Notes under the pieces: model-generated
What the model was told of the DNA's origin: nothing
What the model saw: the letters and a program-made list of their open reading frames with translations, nothing else
The model's database searches: none
Part shown: piece by piece, positions 37,421 to 46,912 of the stretch
How the letters are laid out: each line of letters begins with the position of its first letter
Numbering within the stretch: the first letter of the stretch is position 1
Program-made: the position numbers and the translations under genes
Assembly: GCA_014323675.1 (NCBI GenBank)
Contig: JACONN010000002.1
Location: 1,966,001 to 2,030,000 of the forward strand
Direction of reading: 5' to 3'
Length of the DNA stretch: 64,000 nt
Source of the DNA: Hormoscilla sp. GM7CHS1pb
GTDB taxonomy: Bacteria; Cyanobacteriota; Cyanobacteriia; Cyanobacteriales; Desertifilaceae

Positions 37421-38500
37421 ATGTTGCTCAATGCAGTTGATTATGCAGCCCTTCAGGATATCTCTGACAGCTTTGATGGGGAGAATAAGCCGAAACGGTG
37501 GGATGTCAGCAGCCCAACGCCTCCCGAGGCCTCTGTTGTTAATGACCGGTGGTCTGGGGTAAGGGTAAATGACGAAGGTCGGGTGACGGAAATAGTTCTG
37601 TTATCCAACAATCTGAGCGGTACTCTCTCCTCATCGTTAGGGAACCTCAGCGAGTTGAAAAAGCTCGGGGTGTCCAAGAACAACCTGAGCGGTCCGATAC
37701 CCGACTCGTTAGGGAACCTCAGCAATTTGGAAGAGCTCAGGGTGTCCAAGAACAACCTGAGCGGTCCGATACCCGACTCGTTAGGGAACCTCAGCAATTT
37801 GAAAAAGCTCTCCGTGCAGGAAAACAAACTGAGCGGTCCGATACCCGACTCGTTAGGGAACCTCAGCAATTTGGAAGAGCTCGATCTGGAGGAAAACAAA
37901 CTGAGCGGTCCGATACCCGACTCGTTAGGGAACCTCAGCAATTTGAAAAAGCTCTCCGTGCAGGAAAACAAACTGAGCGGTCCGATACCCGACTCGTTAG
38001 GGAACCTCAGCAATTTGGAAGAGCTCGATCTGGAGGAAAACAAACTGAGCGGTCCGATACCCGACTCGTTAGGGAACCTCAGCGAGTTGGAAAAACTCCG
38101 TGTGCTCAAGAACAACCTGAGCGGTCCGATACCCGACTCGTTAGGGAACCTCAGCAATTTGAAATACCTCGATCTGGACGACAACGAGTTGAGCGGTCCG
38201 ATACCCGACTCGTTAGGGAACCTCAGCAATTTGAAAACACTCGATCTGTCCGGAAACGACTTGAGCGGCATGATACCCGACTCGTTAGGGAAGCTCAGCA
38301 ATTTGAAAAACCTCAATCTGTCCGGAAACTCCCTTCGCGGTACGATACCCTCCGCGTTGAGTGTGGTACCCGAGTGGGAGAAATTGGTAGGAGGAATAGG
38401 TTCCCTCAGCAATTTGGAAACACTTGATCTATCCGGAAACTCTCTGAGCGGTACGATACCCTCCTCAGTAAGCGATCGAAATATTAGCATCAAGCACTAA
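37421..38500 (+). CDS. Leucine-rich-repeat protein, plant-type LRR
   Basis: 359 residues from the ATG at 37421, which follows AAGGAG. After a cap (LQDISDSFDGENKPKRWDV, WSGVRVNDEGRVTEIVLL) there are about 12 LRRs of 24 residues with LSGxIPxSLGNLSNLxxLxL, the type found in plant receptors and cyanobacterial orphans. Many repeats are near-identical at the DNA level (72-bp units, 37690-38290), so they are recent duplications. No signal peptide or anchor. The last nine residues (SDRNISIKH) are encoded by antisense of a PIN toxin gene, so the natural C-terminus is likely lost. Confidence 0.8.
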   Translation: MLLNAVDYAALQDISDSFDGENKPKRWDVSSPTPPEASVVNDRWSGVRVNDEGRVTEIVLLSNNLSGTLSSSLGNLSELKKLGVSKNNLSGPIPDSLGNLSNLEELRVSKNNLSGPIPDSLGNLSNLKKLSVQENKLSGPIPDSLGNLSNLEELDLEENKLSGPIPDSLGNLSNLKKLSVQENKLSGPIPDSLGNLSNLEELDLEENKLSGPIPDSLGNLSELEKLRVLKNNLSGPIPDSLGNLSNLKYLDLDDNELSGPIPDSLGNLSNLKTLDLSGNDLSGMIPDSLGKLSNLKNLNLSGNSLRGTIPSALSVVPEWEKLVGGIGSLSNLETLDLSGNSLSGTIPSSVSDRNISIKH

Positions 38501-38506
38501 CTTCAT
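38465..38506 (-). pseudogene. 5' stub of a PIN-domain toxin gene
   Basis: ATG at 38506 overlaps the antitoxin end by 17 bases and reads MKLVLDANISIAY then TGA. This equals the start of the PIN toxin at 44826 (MKLVLDANILIAELL), where Asp is an active-site residue. The gene ends here because LRR-gene DNA follows. Confidence 0.7.
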
Positions 38507-38747
38507 GTTTTTTCACCTTTTTCGGTGCTAACGCTTCTACCAAACCTTCTTCATCTAATCCCGTTTCTGCCATTACCCGATCTAGCACTTTTTCCCAGCG
38601 TTCCCACAGCGCATCTACTTCTGCTTTATCCTGCTGCACTCCTGGGTAAAAATATCCCAACAACTTGCCATTCTGCTGCACCTCTAACCCGGCTTTTCCC
38701 GCCAACAACACTTGCTCTTGCAATTCATGCAATTCCACCTTTTTCAT
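38490..38747 (-). CDS. Antitoxin of a PIN-type (VapC-like) pair
   Basis: 85 residues. KKVELHELQEQVLLAGKAGLEVQQNGKLLGYFYPG has the character of Phd/VapB-like antitoxins. The C-terminal half (AEVDALWERWEKVLDRVMAETG) is nearly identical to the remnant at 44705. Its toxin partner is reduced to a 13-codon stub, so it is now an orphan antitoxin. Confidence 0.72.
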   Translation of the reverse strand: MKKVELHELQEQVLLAGKAGLEVQQNGKLLGYFYPGVQQDKAEVDALWERWEKVLDRVMAETGLDEEGLVEALAPKKVKKHEVSA

Positions 38748-38776
38748 CTTTCACCTCTCTCTCCACGATAACACAA

Positions 38777-39942
38777 TCAACCCAAGATTGCCTGCAAACC
38801 CCGCACTAATCTTTCAATTCCCTCCGCCGCCCTTTCCTTTGGCAACGCACCGTAAGCAACCCGCAAGTAGCATCCATCCTCCATCCCAAATGTGTCCCCC
38901 GGAAGCACCGCTACTCCATGTTCCCGGATCAGTCTTTTCACCAATTCTAAAGCATCCATCTGACTGTTAACCTTCAAAAACAAATAGAACGCCCCATCCG
39001 CAGGCCCGATCGCGCATAAACCTGACAACCCCTGCAATGACTCTAGCAGCATCTCTCGCACCGAGGCGATCGCCCGCAGGTACCCTTGACAATAATCTTT
39101 GCCCACGGACAGCGCCCCCAGGGCCCCATACTGGGAAATAACGGGAGGACAAATCAGAATTGTATCCTGAATCTTCTTCACCGCATCCAATAAATGTTGG
39201 GGAATCACCATATAACCAATGCGCCAACTCGCAAACCCATAGGCTTTAGAAAGGCTGTATAGTGAGATCGTGTAATCCATACTTTCGGGAAATGACCCTG
39301 GGGAAACATGCTTCACTCCATTATAGGTAAAATATTCATAAGCTTCATCGCTGATGTGGTAAATCCCCCGACTGCGACAAATTTCATTCACCTCCCCCAG
39401 CGCCGCTTCTGAATATACCGCCCCCGTCGGATTATTCGGCGAAACCGTCAGCACCGCCCGCGTTTTCGGCGTGATCGCAGCCGCGATCGCCTGGGGACGC
39501 AACTGATAATTTCCATCCGTTCCCACCAACACCGGGCGACAACCCCCGATCGCGATCGCCATTTCGTGGTTAAAATAATAAGGCGTTTGGATAATAATCT
39601 CATCTCCGGGGGCAGTAATCGCCAGCACCGCATTGACAAAGGCCATATTTCCCCCTGCGGTCACCACAATGCTGTTGCGATCGTTAATTTCCATGCCGTT
39701 ATCAGCAAGCAGTTTCGCCTCAATAGCTGCCAGCAAAGGGGCTATTCCCCGGACAAGTTTGTACTTATGATTCTCCGGGTCCGCCAGGAAATTATCCAAA
39801 CGGGCGATCGCCTCTGGGGGGGACCATAATATACCACACCCTGTCCCAAGGATATCGTTCCCGGACAACTCTCGATCAGTTCTCCGACTACCGGAATTAT
39901 CGGCGACTGCACCGCCTCCATGCGAGTTTTTCTGATTTCCAT
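38777..39942 (-). CDS. Class I/II aminotransferase (PLP enzyme), apparent frameshift near the N-terminus
   Basis: The start at 39942 gives MEIRKTRMEAVQSPIIPVVG, ISLGQGVVYYGPP; after a seven-C run (39816-39822 on the plus strand) the family sequence continues one frame over as PEAIARLDNFLADPENHKYKLVRG. Later landmarks are TAGGNMAFVNAV, SPNNPTGAVYS, SDEAYEYF, the PLP lysine in LYSLSKAYGFASWRIGYM, and the C-terminal LRVAYGA. Eight C would give an intact 388-residue enzyme. The amino donor and acceptor cannot be told. Confidence 0.82.
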
Positions 39943-39976
39943 TTACTGTATAATATATCCTTTTACTTTTCTTCAC

Positions 39977-40369
39977 CTAACCTGAAAATACCATTAACCT
40001 GTCATTCCTAAGAAACTCTCATATCATTTCCCGTTATACTGCTTTAATGCTTACAGAAGATTGCTTCGGGGGGTATCTAGTAAGTCGTGCAGGATTTATG
40101 CAACTGAGATGGTGTTGAAACTATTATCCGGCGGTGAGATTGCTTCGGGGTATCTTTACAGGGATCATTAACATGTATATTTAGACTCCCCTCGCAATGA
40201 CAAATTATCGTTTTTGAAGTATGTGTTCCCACTTCCCAAAATTGGCACACGCTACACGCTACACGCTACACGCTACACGCTACACGCTACACGCTACGCT
40301 ATGATTTAGACTCACTATAGTTTATTTCCTGCACATACGATCTCCTTTAATACCCCCTCGCAATGACAA
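39977..40369. other. Intergenic region with 7-bp tandem repeats
   Basis: ACACGCT is repeated seven times at 40247-40295. AGATTGCTTCGGGG occurs twice (40058 and 40137). I see no gene. Confidence 0.65.
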
Positions 40370-40984
40370 TCACCTTTCTACTTTACCGCAATCGGAAACA
40401 AACTCCAGTAGCTGGGCGTGAAACTCATCCGTTGCTCCCATATAGCATGCATGACCCGCATTCGCTAATATGACCTTTTTGGCCTTTGGCATCCGCCTGA
40501 CAATTAAATCTGCTTCTGCTATAGATACTGTGCGATCGTTGCTGCCCCAAATTGCCAGAATCGGCATTTCTATCCCTTCCAGTCCCTGCTCGTATTCCCT
40601 AATCTTTACCGGCGCAATAGGGATAAAACCCCCCAATTTATCGGCATGTTTGACCACAAAAGGCAAGCTGTAACCTCCACTCATGGATGGCGATACTAAT
40701 ATCGGCTTATTTAAATTTAAAACATCGATCAATTCCCGCAAAAACTATGCGCGATCGCCTGATATGCGTTCCGAACTGCCATACCCTGGCAAGTCTACAG
40801 CAACTGCGCCATATCCTCGATCTGCTAATAATTTTAGAGTGCCAATTGATCGCCAGGTTTCGGAACTAAAACTCGCCCCATGTAAAAACAGCACAGTTGG
40901 GGCCGTTGCTTCTTCTGCCATTAGATAATGAATCTTTGCCCCTTGCACGATCGCATCTTTATCCAATATCAAGTTACTATCCAT
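40370..40984 (-). pseudogene. Alpha/beta-hydrolase, one in-frame TAG
   Basis: The ATG at 40984 directly follows the sucD stop. The frame reads VLFLHGASFSSETWRSIG, GAVAVDLPGYGSS, TAG at 40745-40747, then FLRELIDVLNLNKPILVSPSMSGGYSLPF with the nucleophile elbow Ser-Met-Ser-Gly-Gly, ILAIWGSNDRTVS and the late His in ANAGHACYM. The TAG follows SGDRA where CAG (Gln) would be usual, so a single C-to-T change is enough. Confidence 0.75.
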
Positions 40985-41908
40985 CTACTTTTTCTTAAGT
41001 ACCTTTTTCAGCAGTTTGATAATTTCCGAAGGACGTTCTGCCAAAGGGATTTTTGCTCGCTTGAAAACCTCTATTTTCCGCGCCGCTATATCCAAATCAG
41101 TCCTTACCTCAGGAACTTTCTCTTTTCCCTCCTGTCCTAACAGTTGCGCAGCAATCACAGTCCCTGCATGACCCCTGAGCTTTTCCCGGGGAACCTGTTG
41201 TCCCGCCATGTAGGCAATCACTGGCGTATCGATCGCCTCTTTAATATAGCGGGCCGCTGCTTCCTCCCCTCCATTGCCCGCAATTTCCCCCACTAAAACA
41301 ATCGCCTGCGTCTGCTCGTCCTCATCCAAAATTTGTAGCCATTGGGCAAAAGAGGAACCTACGATCGCATCACTGCCAATACCCACCCCGATCGACTGAC
41401 CTAACCCAGCTTTAGTCAACTCCAGAGCCACCTCATAAGTCAAGGTGCCAGCGCAGCTGATTAACCCCACCTTACCGGGAGTATACAGTTGAGCCGGATG
41501 AGTTCCCAGCAAGAGCTGTCCTGGCAGTATGATACCAGGACAGTTTGGTCCGACTACCAGAGTTTCCGTTGCCTCCGCCTTGCGCACCAGCTGCACCATA
41601 TCCAAAGGGGGCATTCCAGCAGTAATAATAATAATCTGCCCGATTCCAGAAGCGATCGCCTCATAGGCTGCATCCAGCACATCGTATGGCTGCACAAAGA
41701 TCAGCGCCGTATCAACTGTGCCCACCGCCGCCGTTGCCTCTTCTACCAGGTCAAAAACCGGAATCCCATCCAACTCCTGTCCGCCATGGCCCGGACTCAC
41801 ACCCGCAACCACATTTGTACCGTATGCTTTCATCAAAGCCGCATGTCGTCCACCCAGTGGTTCTGTAACACCCTGCACCAAAACTTTGCTATTAGGACTA
41901 AAATTCAT
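40985..41908 (-). CDS. sucD: Succinyl-CoA synthetase alpha-type subunit
   Basis: Converts succinyl-CoA to succinate with nucleotide formation. From the ATG at 41908, 307 residues: KVLVQGVTEPLGGRHAALMK, VVAGVSPGHGGQELDGIPVF, LVVGPNCPGIILPG and the phospho-His segment LRGHAGTVIAAQ. It lies 29 bases after sucC. A longer frame from TTG 41926 is possible but not supported by the family start. Confidence 0.9.
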   Translation of the reverse strand: MNFSPNSKVLVQGVTEPLGGRHAALMKAYGTNVVAGVSPGHGGQELDGIPVFDLVEEATAAVGTVDTALIFVQPYDVLDAAYEAIASGIGQIIIITAGMPPLDMVQLVRKAEATETLVVGPNCPGIILPGQLLLGTHPAQLYTPGKVGLISCAGTLTYEVALELTKAGLGQSIGVGIGSDAIVGSSFAQWLQILDEDEQTQAIVLVGEIAGNGGEEAAARYIKEAIDTPVIAYMAGQQVPREKLRGHAGTVIAAQLLGQEGKEKVPEVRTDLDIAARKIEVFKRAKIPLAERPSEIIKLLKKVLKKK

Positions 41909-41937
41909 TTTTAATCTTGCTCTCAATCCTCTTAGGA

Positions 41938-43095
41938 TTACTTTGCCGCCATAATCACATCTTCGAGTGCATCATCCAAGCTTTCCACCACCGTGATTGG
42001 CATATCTGTGATTATCTCTGAAGCTTTCGACCGTTGGTCGCCCACCACACGCACGATTACTTGCACGTCAGTTCCAGACTGATTTTGTGTGGTTCGCCCT
42101 TGCCAATATTCTTTGATTGCTGCCACTATCCGATCGCCAGGAGTTAAGCTGCTGATAATATTCACCAATATCACCTTCACTCTCTTATCTTGACTCAAGA
42201 GATCCAAACCTTGTTGAATCTGTTCGCACAGAACCTCGGCTATCAACCCTCCCTGAGCTTTAAAAGCCACATTAACGAAAACCGCTGGCTTGACTCCCGC
42301 TTCGTAGAGCCAATCCAGAGTCATCCCGATCGTACCATCACCATTAGATAAAATGCCAATATTTCCGGCCTCTTCCAGCTGCTTCAACCGCAATTCCCGC
42401 AAGGGCGATGTCCCCAGACATTGTTTTTGTTGGCTCGTGGTTCCCGCTAACTCCACCAAGTCGCAATGACGCCCCAAAGCCTCATCATTAGCAGTCACTT
42501 TGCCATCTAGAGCCATCGCCTCCCCTGTCGAACTTACACCCAGGGGATTGATTTCCACCAGAGCCAGATCTTTTTGGGCAAATAGCAGATACATTTTCTC
42601 GACTATATCGCTGACTGCCTGAATTAGCGGTCCGTCCAGCCCCATTAAGACAGCCAGACGCCGCGCGTAAAACGACGAAAATTCCTGGTCTATCACCACT
42701 AACTGCATTTGGGACATCACCGCTTCGGCCTCAACTCCCCCTGTTTTTGAGCCTAACAGAACTGGGCGTCGAGCTGCTGTATCCAGGACAACAGCCAGAT
42801 AAAATTCCTCCTGAGAGTTGTACTTAGCCTCCGCTAACAGCACTTCGGGATACTCGCCCAGGATCTGTAGCTGAAAAATCGTCTGGGCCGCTGCTACCGC
42901 ATCGATCGTGTTTTCGGCAAACTTAATACCCCCTGCCTTTCCCCGTCCCCCCGCGCGCACCTGAGACTTCAGCACCACTGGATAGCGAATTTGCAGACCT
43001 TTGAGGTCCTTGGGATGGTCGATGCGTTGAGAGGGCAATATCGGAATGCCCATCTCCCGAAATAATTCTTTGGCCTGGTATTCTAGTAAATCCAT
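41938..43095 (-). CDS. sucC: Succinyl-CoA synthetase beta-type subunit
   Basis: 385 residues with an ATP-grasp fold: MDLLEYQAKELFREMGIPI, VVLKSQVRAGGRGKAGGIKFA, LALVEINPLGV, ALDGKVTANDEAL and VNIISSLTPGDRIV, close to the NIFGGI/NITRCD loop of typical members but altered. It is the first gene of sucC-sucD-hydrolase on the minus strand. In cyanobacteria this enzyme completes the TCA cycle in some species. Confidence 0.92.
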   Translation of the reverse strand: MDLLEYQAKELFREMGIPILPSQRIDHPKDLKGLQIRYPVVLKSQVRAGGRGKAGGIKFAENTIDAVAAAQTIFQLQILGEYPEVLLAEAKYNSQEEFYLAVVLDTAARRPVLLGSKTGGVEAEAVMSQMQLVVIDQEFSSFYARRLAVLMGLDGPLIQAVSDIVEKMYLLFAQKDLALVEINPLGVSSTGEAMALDGKVTANDEALGRHCDLVELAGTTSQQKQCLGTSPLRELRLKQLEEAGNIGILSNGDGTIGMTLDWLYEAGVKPAVFVNVAFKAQGGLIAEVLCEQIQQGLDLLSQDKRVKVILVNIISSLTPGDRIVAAIKEYWQGRTTQNQSGTDVQVIVRVVGDQRSKASEIITDMPITVVESLDDALEDVIMAAK

Positions 43096-43253
43096 TCTAT
43101 CTGAGATTTTCTCTTAGGGATCGAATTTTAACATGATTATCCCATTTTGGTTCGCCAATCTGCTACCTATATTACTTTTGATGGCAATTGAACCAAAGTC
43201 ATCCCCGCCGAGTCTAAATTGGCAGAAGTCACTCAACGGCAAGGAAACCGACC

Positions 43254-43511
43254 GTGGTGTCAGTCATACCATATCTAGCAGAAACGTCCGAACAGGGCAG
43301 ATCCTCCCATCAACAGACCGATCGGGAACTGGTGCGCCGGTGTTTGCAAGGTGACAGGCACGGCTACCAACAGCTGTATCGCTGTCATGAGGCGCAAGTC
43401 AGATCCACTCTCTACCAACTCTGCGGCCCTTCCCATCTGGACCAAGCACAGCAGCAAACACTTTCCCAAACAGTTGAGCAATTTCATCTTGAATTTTTCC
43501 TGGCTTTGTTT
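43254..43511 (+). pseudogene. N-terminal fragment of an ECF-type sigma factor
   Basis: TDRELVRRCLQGDRHGYQQL and YRCHEAQVRSTLYQLCGPSHLD are the beginning of sigma-70 region 2 as in cyanobacterial ECF (SigG-like) factors. The remainder of region 2 and region 4 are absent; the frame goes on into the following esterase ORF without a stop. It could be a deletion scar. Confidence 0.6.
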
Positions 43512-44147
43512 ATGGCATCTGATTACATTTATCTGCACGGGTTTGCTTCCAGTCCCCTTTCTCGCAAGGCTCTGTATCTACGCGATCGCATTGCGTCGGA
43601 GGAAATTAACCTACAGATTCCGGACCTGAATATGGGGGATTTTTCCCATCTCACCCTAACGCGACAACTGCGGCAAGTTGAGGCTTTATTTCCCGACAAT
43701 GGAAAGCCTGTTAGCATTATTTGCTCCAGTTTTGGGGGTTTAACGGCGGCTTGGCTGGGACAGCTACATTCACAAGTTCAGCGGTTGGTTTTGTTGGCAC
43801 CAGCTTTTCAATTTCTAGATCATTGGTTGCCACAACTTGGTGTTGCCCAAGTTGAAGGCTGGCAACGGGAACAATATCTGTCAGTTTATCACTATGGCGA
43901 AGGGCGATCGCTGCCTCTGCATTACCAATTTGTGGTAGATATGGATCGACATCAAGAGGATCGGTTGCAACGACCAATTCCCACTCTCATCCTACACGGG
44001 CGTGATGATGAGGTGATTCCCATTCAAGCAAGCAGAGACTTTGCGAGTCAGCGTCCCTGGGTGCAGCTAATAGAACTGGATAGCGACCATGGTTTGGCTA
44101 ACGTTCTGCCGGAAATTTGGCAAGAGATATTGAAATTTAGGGATTGA
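43512..44147 (+). CDS. YqiA/YcfP-like alpha/beta-fold esterase
   Basis: 211 residues from the ATG at 43512. YIYLHGFASSPLSRKA is the oxyanion-side motif, CSSFGGLTAAW the nucleophile elbow, LILHGRDDEVIP carries the acid and LDSDHGLANVL the histidine. Family members cleave small acyl or thioester substrates. The ORF also extends upstream through a sigma-factor fragment, but this ATG matches the family start. Confidence 0.82.
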   Translation: MASDYIYLHGFASSPLSRKALYLRDRIASEEINLQIPDLNMGDFSHLTLTRQLRQVEALFPDNGKPVSIICSSFGGLTAAWLGQLHSQVQRLVLLAPAFQFLDHWLPQLGVAQVEGWQREQYLSVYHYGEGRSLPLHYQFVVDMDRHQEDRLQRPIPTLILHGRDDEVIPIQASRDFASQRPWVQLIELDSDHGLANVLPEIWQEILKFRD

Positions 44148-44704
44148 AAATACAATTTATTGCTGATGGAACGGGTGCTGCGTCAGGACCGCTGTGGACA
44201 TATTCACTAGCAACCGAGAAACCCGGTTTTCTTGCTTTTTCAGGCGATCGCGTCAGTAATGAGAACGGGTGGTAAAGGACCGCTGTCACCCTCAAGGGTG
44301 CGGCTACAAGAACGAAGCCCGCCTGCGCGCGCTAGGTGGCGTAAGGGCCTTTGTGCAAGATAAGTTCAGTTGTCTGTGTGGAACTCATTTTTGCTGTCTG
44401 GTAAACTCGCTTAAAGGGCGATCGACCTTGAGGGGAGATGGGTCTGGCCCCAGACCGGTAAATCGAGCAAATTGTTTACCTGTGGGCCAGTGGGCCGATC
44501 TTACAGGTCAGTAACTTTACCTGATGGAAGACTGATTTTGTGACATAAATGACTTTCTGTAGATAAAAGAAGCTTACTTGACCATCGGAAAAGCAGACTT
44601 AGTCACAAGAGCCTCAAATGTGCCTTCCCAGGCTGCGCCCGGGAAGGAGAGGAATAAGGTTTTACAGCAGGTCGAAGGATTGCAGGTGCTCTAGAATTGC
44701 TGGC
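44148..44704. other. Relic region with dispersed repeats
   Basis: 557 bases with short meaningless ORFs. It contains fragments of the ACAAGAACGAAGCCCGCC repeat (near 44306), a CCGAGAAACCCGGTTTTC word (44214) and an inverted copy of the CTGGGAAGGCACATTTGAGG repeat (44613). I find no gene. Confidence 0.55.
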
Positions 44705-44842
44705 TCAGCGGAAGTAGATGCGCTGTGGGAACGCTGGGAAAAAGTGCTCAATCGGGTAATGGCAGAAACGGGACTAGATGAGGAAGGTTTGGTAGAAGCG
44801 TTAGCACCGAAAAAGACGAAAAAACATGAAGTTAGTGCTTGA
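44705..44842 (+). pseudogene. 3' half of a VapB-like antitoxin
   Basis: SAEVDALWERWEKVLNRVMA, TGLDEEGLVEALAPKKTKKHEVSA (two segments) is nearly identical to the C-terminal half of the antitoxin at 38490. Its N-terminus is missing and replaced by unrelated sequence. The overlap with the PIN toxin start is the same as in that copy. Confidence 0.75.
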
Positions 44843-46038
44843 TGCGAATATTTTGATAGCAGAACTGCTGCGACGGCGGGGACGGGAGTTATTGAGAAAT
44901 ACTCAGTGCGAAACGTTCAGGTGTAAACAAATCCCCTTTAAAAACTTGTGACAACTCAAAGTGGTATCATTAGCCGGAGAACTGTGGAATCCTTGTGGGT
45001 CCAAACCCCACCCTCCGGATACGGGAGGAACACCGGTCCCAACTGCTGCGGAGTGACATCACCGGCGGTGGAAAGCAGGGACTTAAATGTAGGAGAACTG
45101 GCAGCCCAAGCCGGCAACTCCGCGCTTGTTAGGTGCTCATGGCCAACGATAAGTGAATCTGTATAAGCCTCGTAAATCTAGACCAGCGAAATAAGGCTGA
45201 TACGCTGGAACCAAAAGGTGATGGTAGGAGTGGATAGTTGTTGGGTATGGCTATCCCGTATCACTAAAATCCTCCCGGGGTATTGCAGGGGCCTAAAAGC
45301 ATCAATATGGATTCTATGGAACGTTATAACCCCTGTTGAGCAATCCATGGACCGGCGAAACCGTTCCGATTAGACGACTAACCGACCAGGGGATAAGCTA
45401 GATGTTAAGCGAAAGCCATCAGGGGAGGGATGTTCTAAGAAGCCAACGCCCAGGGTAATGCCTGGGATATGCTGACATAGGACAGTGATAATAGGAAGCG
45501 ACTGGAACAAGTAAACCTGAATACATCACGGAGGCCCACAAAAGTGAGGCTATGACTTTCTGGTAAAACGGCCTAGTAAATAGTGATACTAAAGGTTTGT
45601 CGGCAGCGCCACTCACAGCCAGAATAGGGAAGAAAGTATCAGGTCGCAAGGCAAAATGGGGGTAACCCTAGTACAGCTACTCAAGGACAAGAGCCTATTA
45701 CCTAGGAGCCTCCTGCGGTGAAAGTCGCAAGTCCGGTTTTGAAAGGGGGGGTTGGGAAGTGATTCCTAGCTCGACCCCGACCATTGGAACTGTATTTAGC
45801 AGAAAAGACTAGGGAAGAAACTGAGTATGAGTTGAGACAAAGGATAAGAAAAATAGCTTCAATTGCAGGGGTGAGGGGCGAATTACGATGGGTGCATCCC
45901 GACCACGCCCTCACCCTAAAGGCTCTCACCCTAAAGGGTGGGGCTACTCGAACCAAGCCCGCCTGCTTCGATGTCTCGGGAGAGCGCTATTCGCACTACT
46001 CCCGAGACATCGAGGCTAAATTACTTGCATTGGGATGA
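44826..46038 (+). CDS. PIN-domain toxin gene split by a group II intron
   Basis: Exon 1 (44826-44905) encodes MKLVLDANILIAELLRRRGR, ELLRNT; exon 2 (45783-46038) continues as LELYLAEKTREETEYELRQR, IRKIASIAG. Joined at CA|A the frame gives a continuous PIN-type sequence (Asp in LDAN, Glu in REET). PIN toxins are RNases inhibited by the antitoxin before them. In exon 2 a dispersed repeat from about 45900 to 45965 changes the remaining sequence to ALTLKGGATRTKPACF..., so the C-terminal catalytic part is probably lost. Confidence 0.75.
44906..45782 (+). ncRNA. ORF-less group II intron
   Basis: The 5' end GTGCGAAACG fits the GUGYG consensus. Near the 3' end, domain V reads GAGCCTCCTGCGGTGAAAGT, then CGCAAGTCCGG (45706-45739), with the catalytic AGC-type triad equivalent and GAAA tetraloop; a stem with a likely bulged A follows as domain VI. 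There is no reverse transcriptase in 877 bp, so splicing proteins must come from elsewhere. The exact 3' splice site may differ by one base (ends GAC or GACC). Confidence 0.85.
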
Positions 46039-46113
46039 ACTAATTCTGACGCGATCGCCTCATATTTTATGCTATAGTAATATCGACTAGCGTTTTCAAG
46101 GAGTTCCAGGGAA

Positions 46114-46719
46114 ATGTCCTACAGTCAAGTTAGCTTAGAAGATATCGAGACCAACTTTGGCATTACTTTTGCTAAGGAAGTTGGCTTGTTTGCCAACTGT
46201 CCAGAGGTTGAATACAGCGAGTTACTCGAAAATATTTTGCAATATAACATTCCCTTGGCCCTAGAAATAAATTCCGAGAAGGCGCGATCGGAAATGATTG
46301 TATCTCCTATTCTTATAGAACTGAAAAAACAGTTATGCGATCGCATCAGTTTATTTTCCGGGAGAGAATTTAACGTCGAGTCAGAAAAAGGATTGAATGG
46401 GTTTTGTGACTTTATTATTAGCTTATCCCCGGAACAGCTATTCATTAAAGCACCGGTGTTTGCGCTGGTAGAGGCAAAAAATGATAACATTCAATCGGGG
46501 TTAGCGCAATGTATGGCCGAAATGGTGGCGGCGCAGTTATTCAACGATCGTCACAACCAGAACATCAAGAAAATTTATGGTGCAGTCACCACGGGAACTA
46601 ACTGGAAATTTATGCAACTAGAAAAAAAAGTAATTTCTATTGATTTGAACGAGTATTTTCTGAGCAATGTCGGGAAGATTCTGGGAATTTTACGGAGTGG
46701 AATTGAGTCTAATATTTAG
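46114..46719 (+). CDS. PD-(D/E)XK nuclease-like protein
   Basis: 201 residues. The centre reads GREFNVESEKGLNGFCDFII and PVFALVEAKNDNI, an E...D...ExK arrangement like the catalytic core of the PD-(D/E)XK superfamily; the rest (GLAQCMAEMVAAQLFNDRHN) fits a known cyanobacterial hypothetical family. There is an AAGGAG before the ATG. Its real substrate is unknown. Confidence 0.6.
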   Translation: MSYSQVSLEDIETNFGITFAKEVGLFANCPEVEYSELLENILQYNIPLALEINSEKARSEMIVSPILIELKKQLCDRISLFSGREFNVESEKGLNGFCDFIISLSPEQLFIKAPVFALVEAKNDNIQSGLAQCMAEMVAAQLFNDRHNQNIKKIYGAVTTGTNWKFMQLEKKVISIDLNEYFLSNVGKILGILRSGIESNI

Positions 46720-46912
46720 TATTGCAATTCCAATCAGTCAGTTGGCGAGCAGTTGGCGATCGCATAATTTCCTCTCTTCGCTGTCAGCCCGCCTCTGGTT
46801 CAAACCAGAGGCTAATAGCTAAAGTCGGTTTCAACCGGGGGGCGGCGGAGCTCATGTTCCCTACACCAGCGGTCAAGGAGCCCCCCCAGGGAGAACAATG
46901 GCGTTACCGTAA

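Noticed and set aside
37453-38493. 346-codon minus-strand ORF opposite the LRR gene
   Set aside because: A shadow of the 72-bp LRR repeats, which lack stops in this frame; the plus strand has the LRR consensus and ribosome site.
44269-44514. 81-codon ORF with many cysteines
   Set aside because: Built from dispersed-repeat fragments; no family resemblance.
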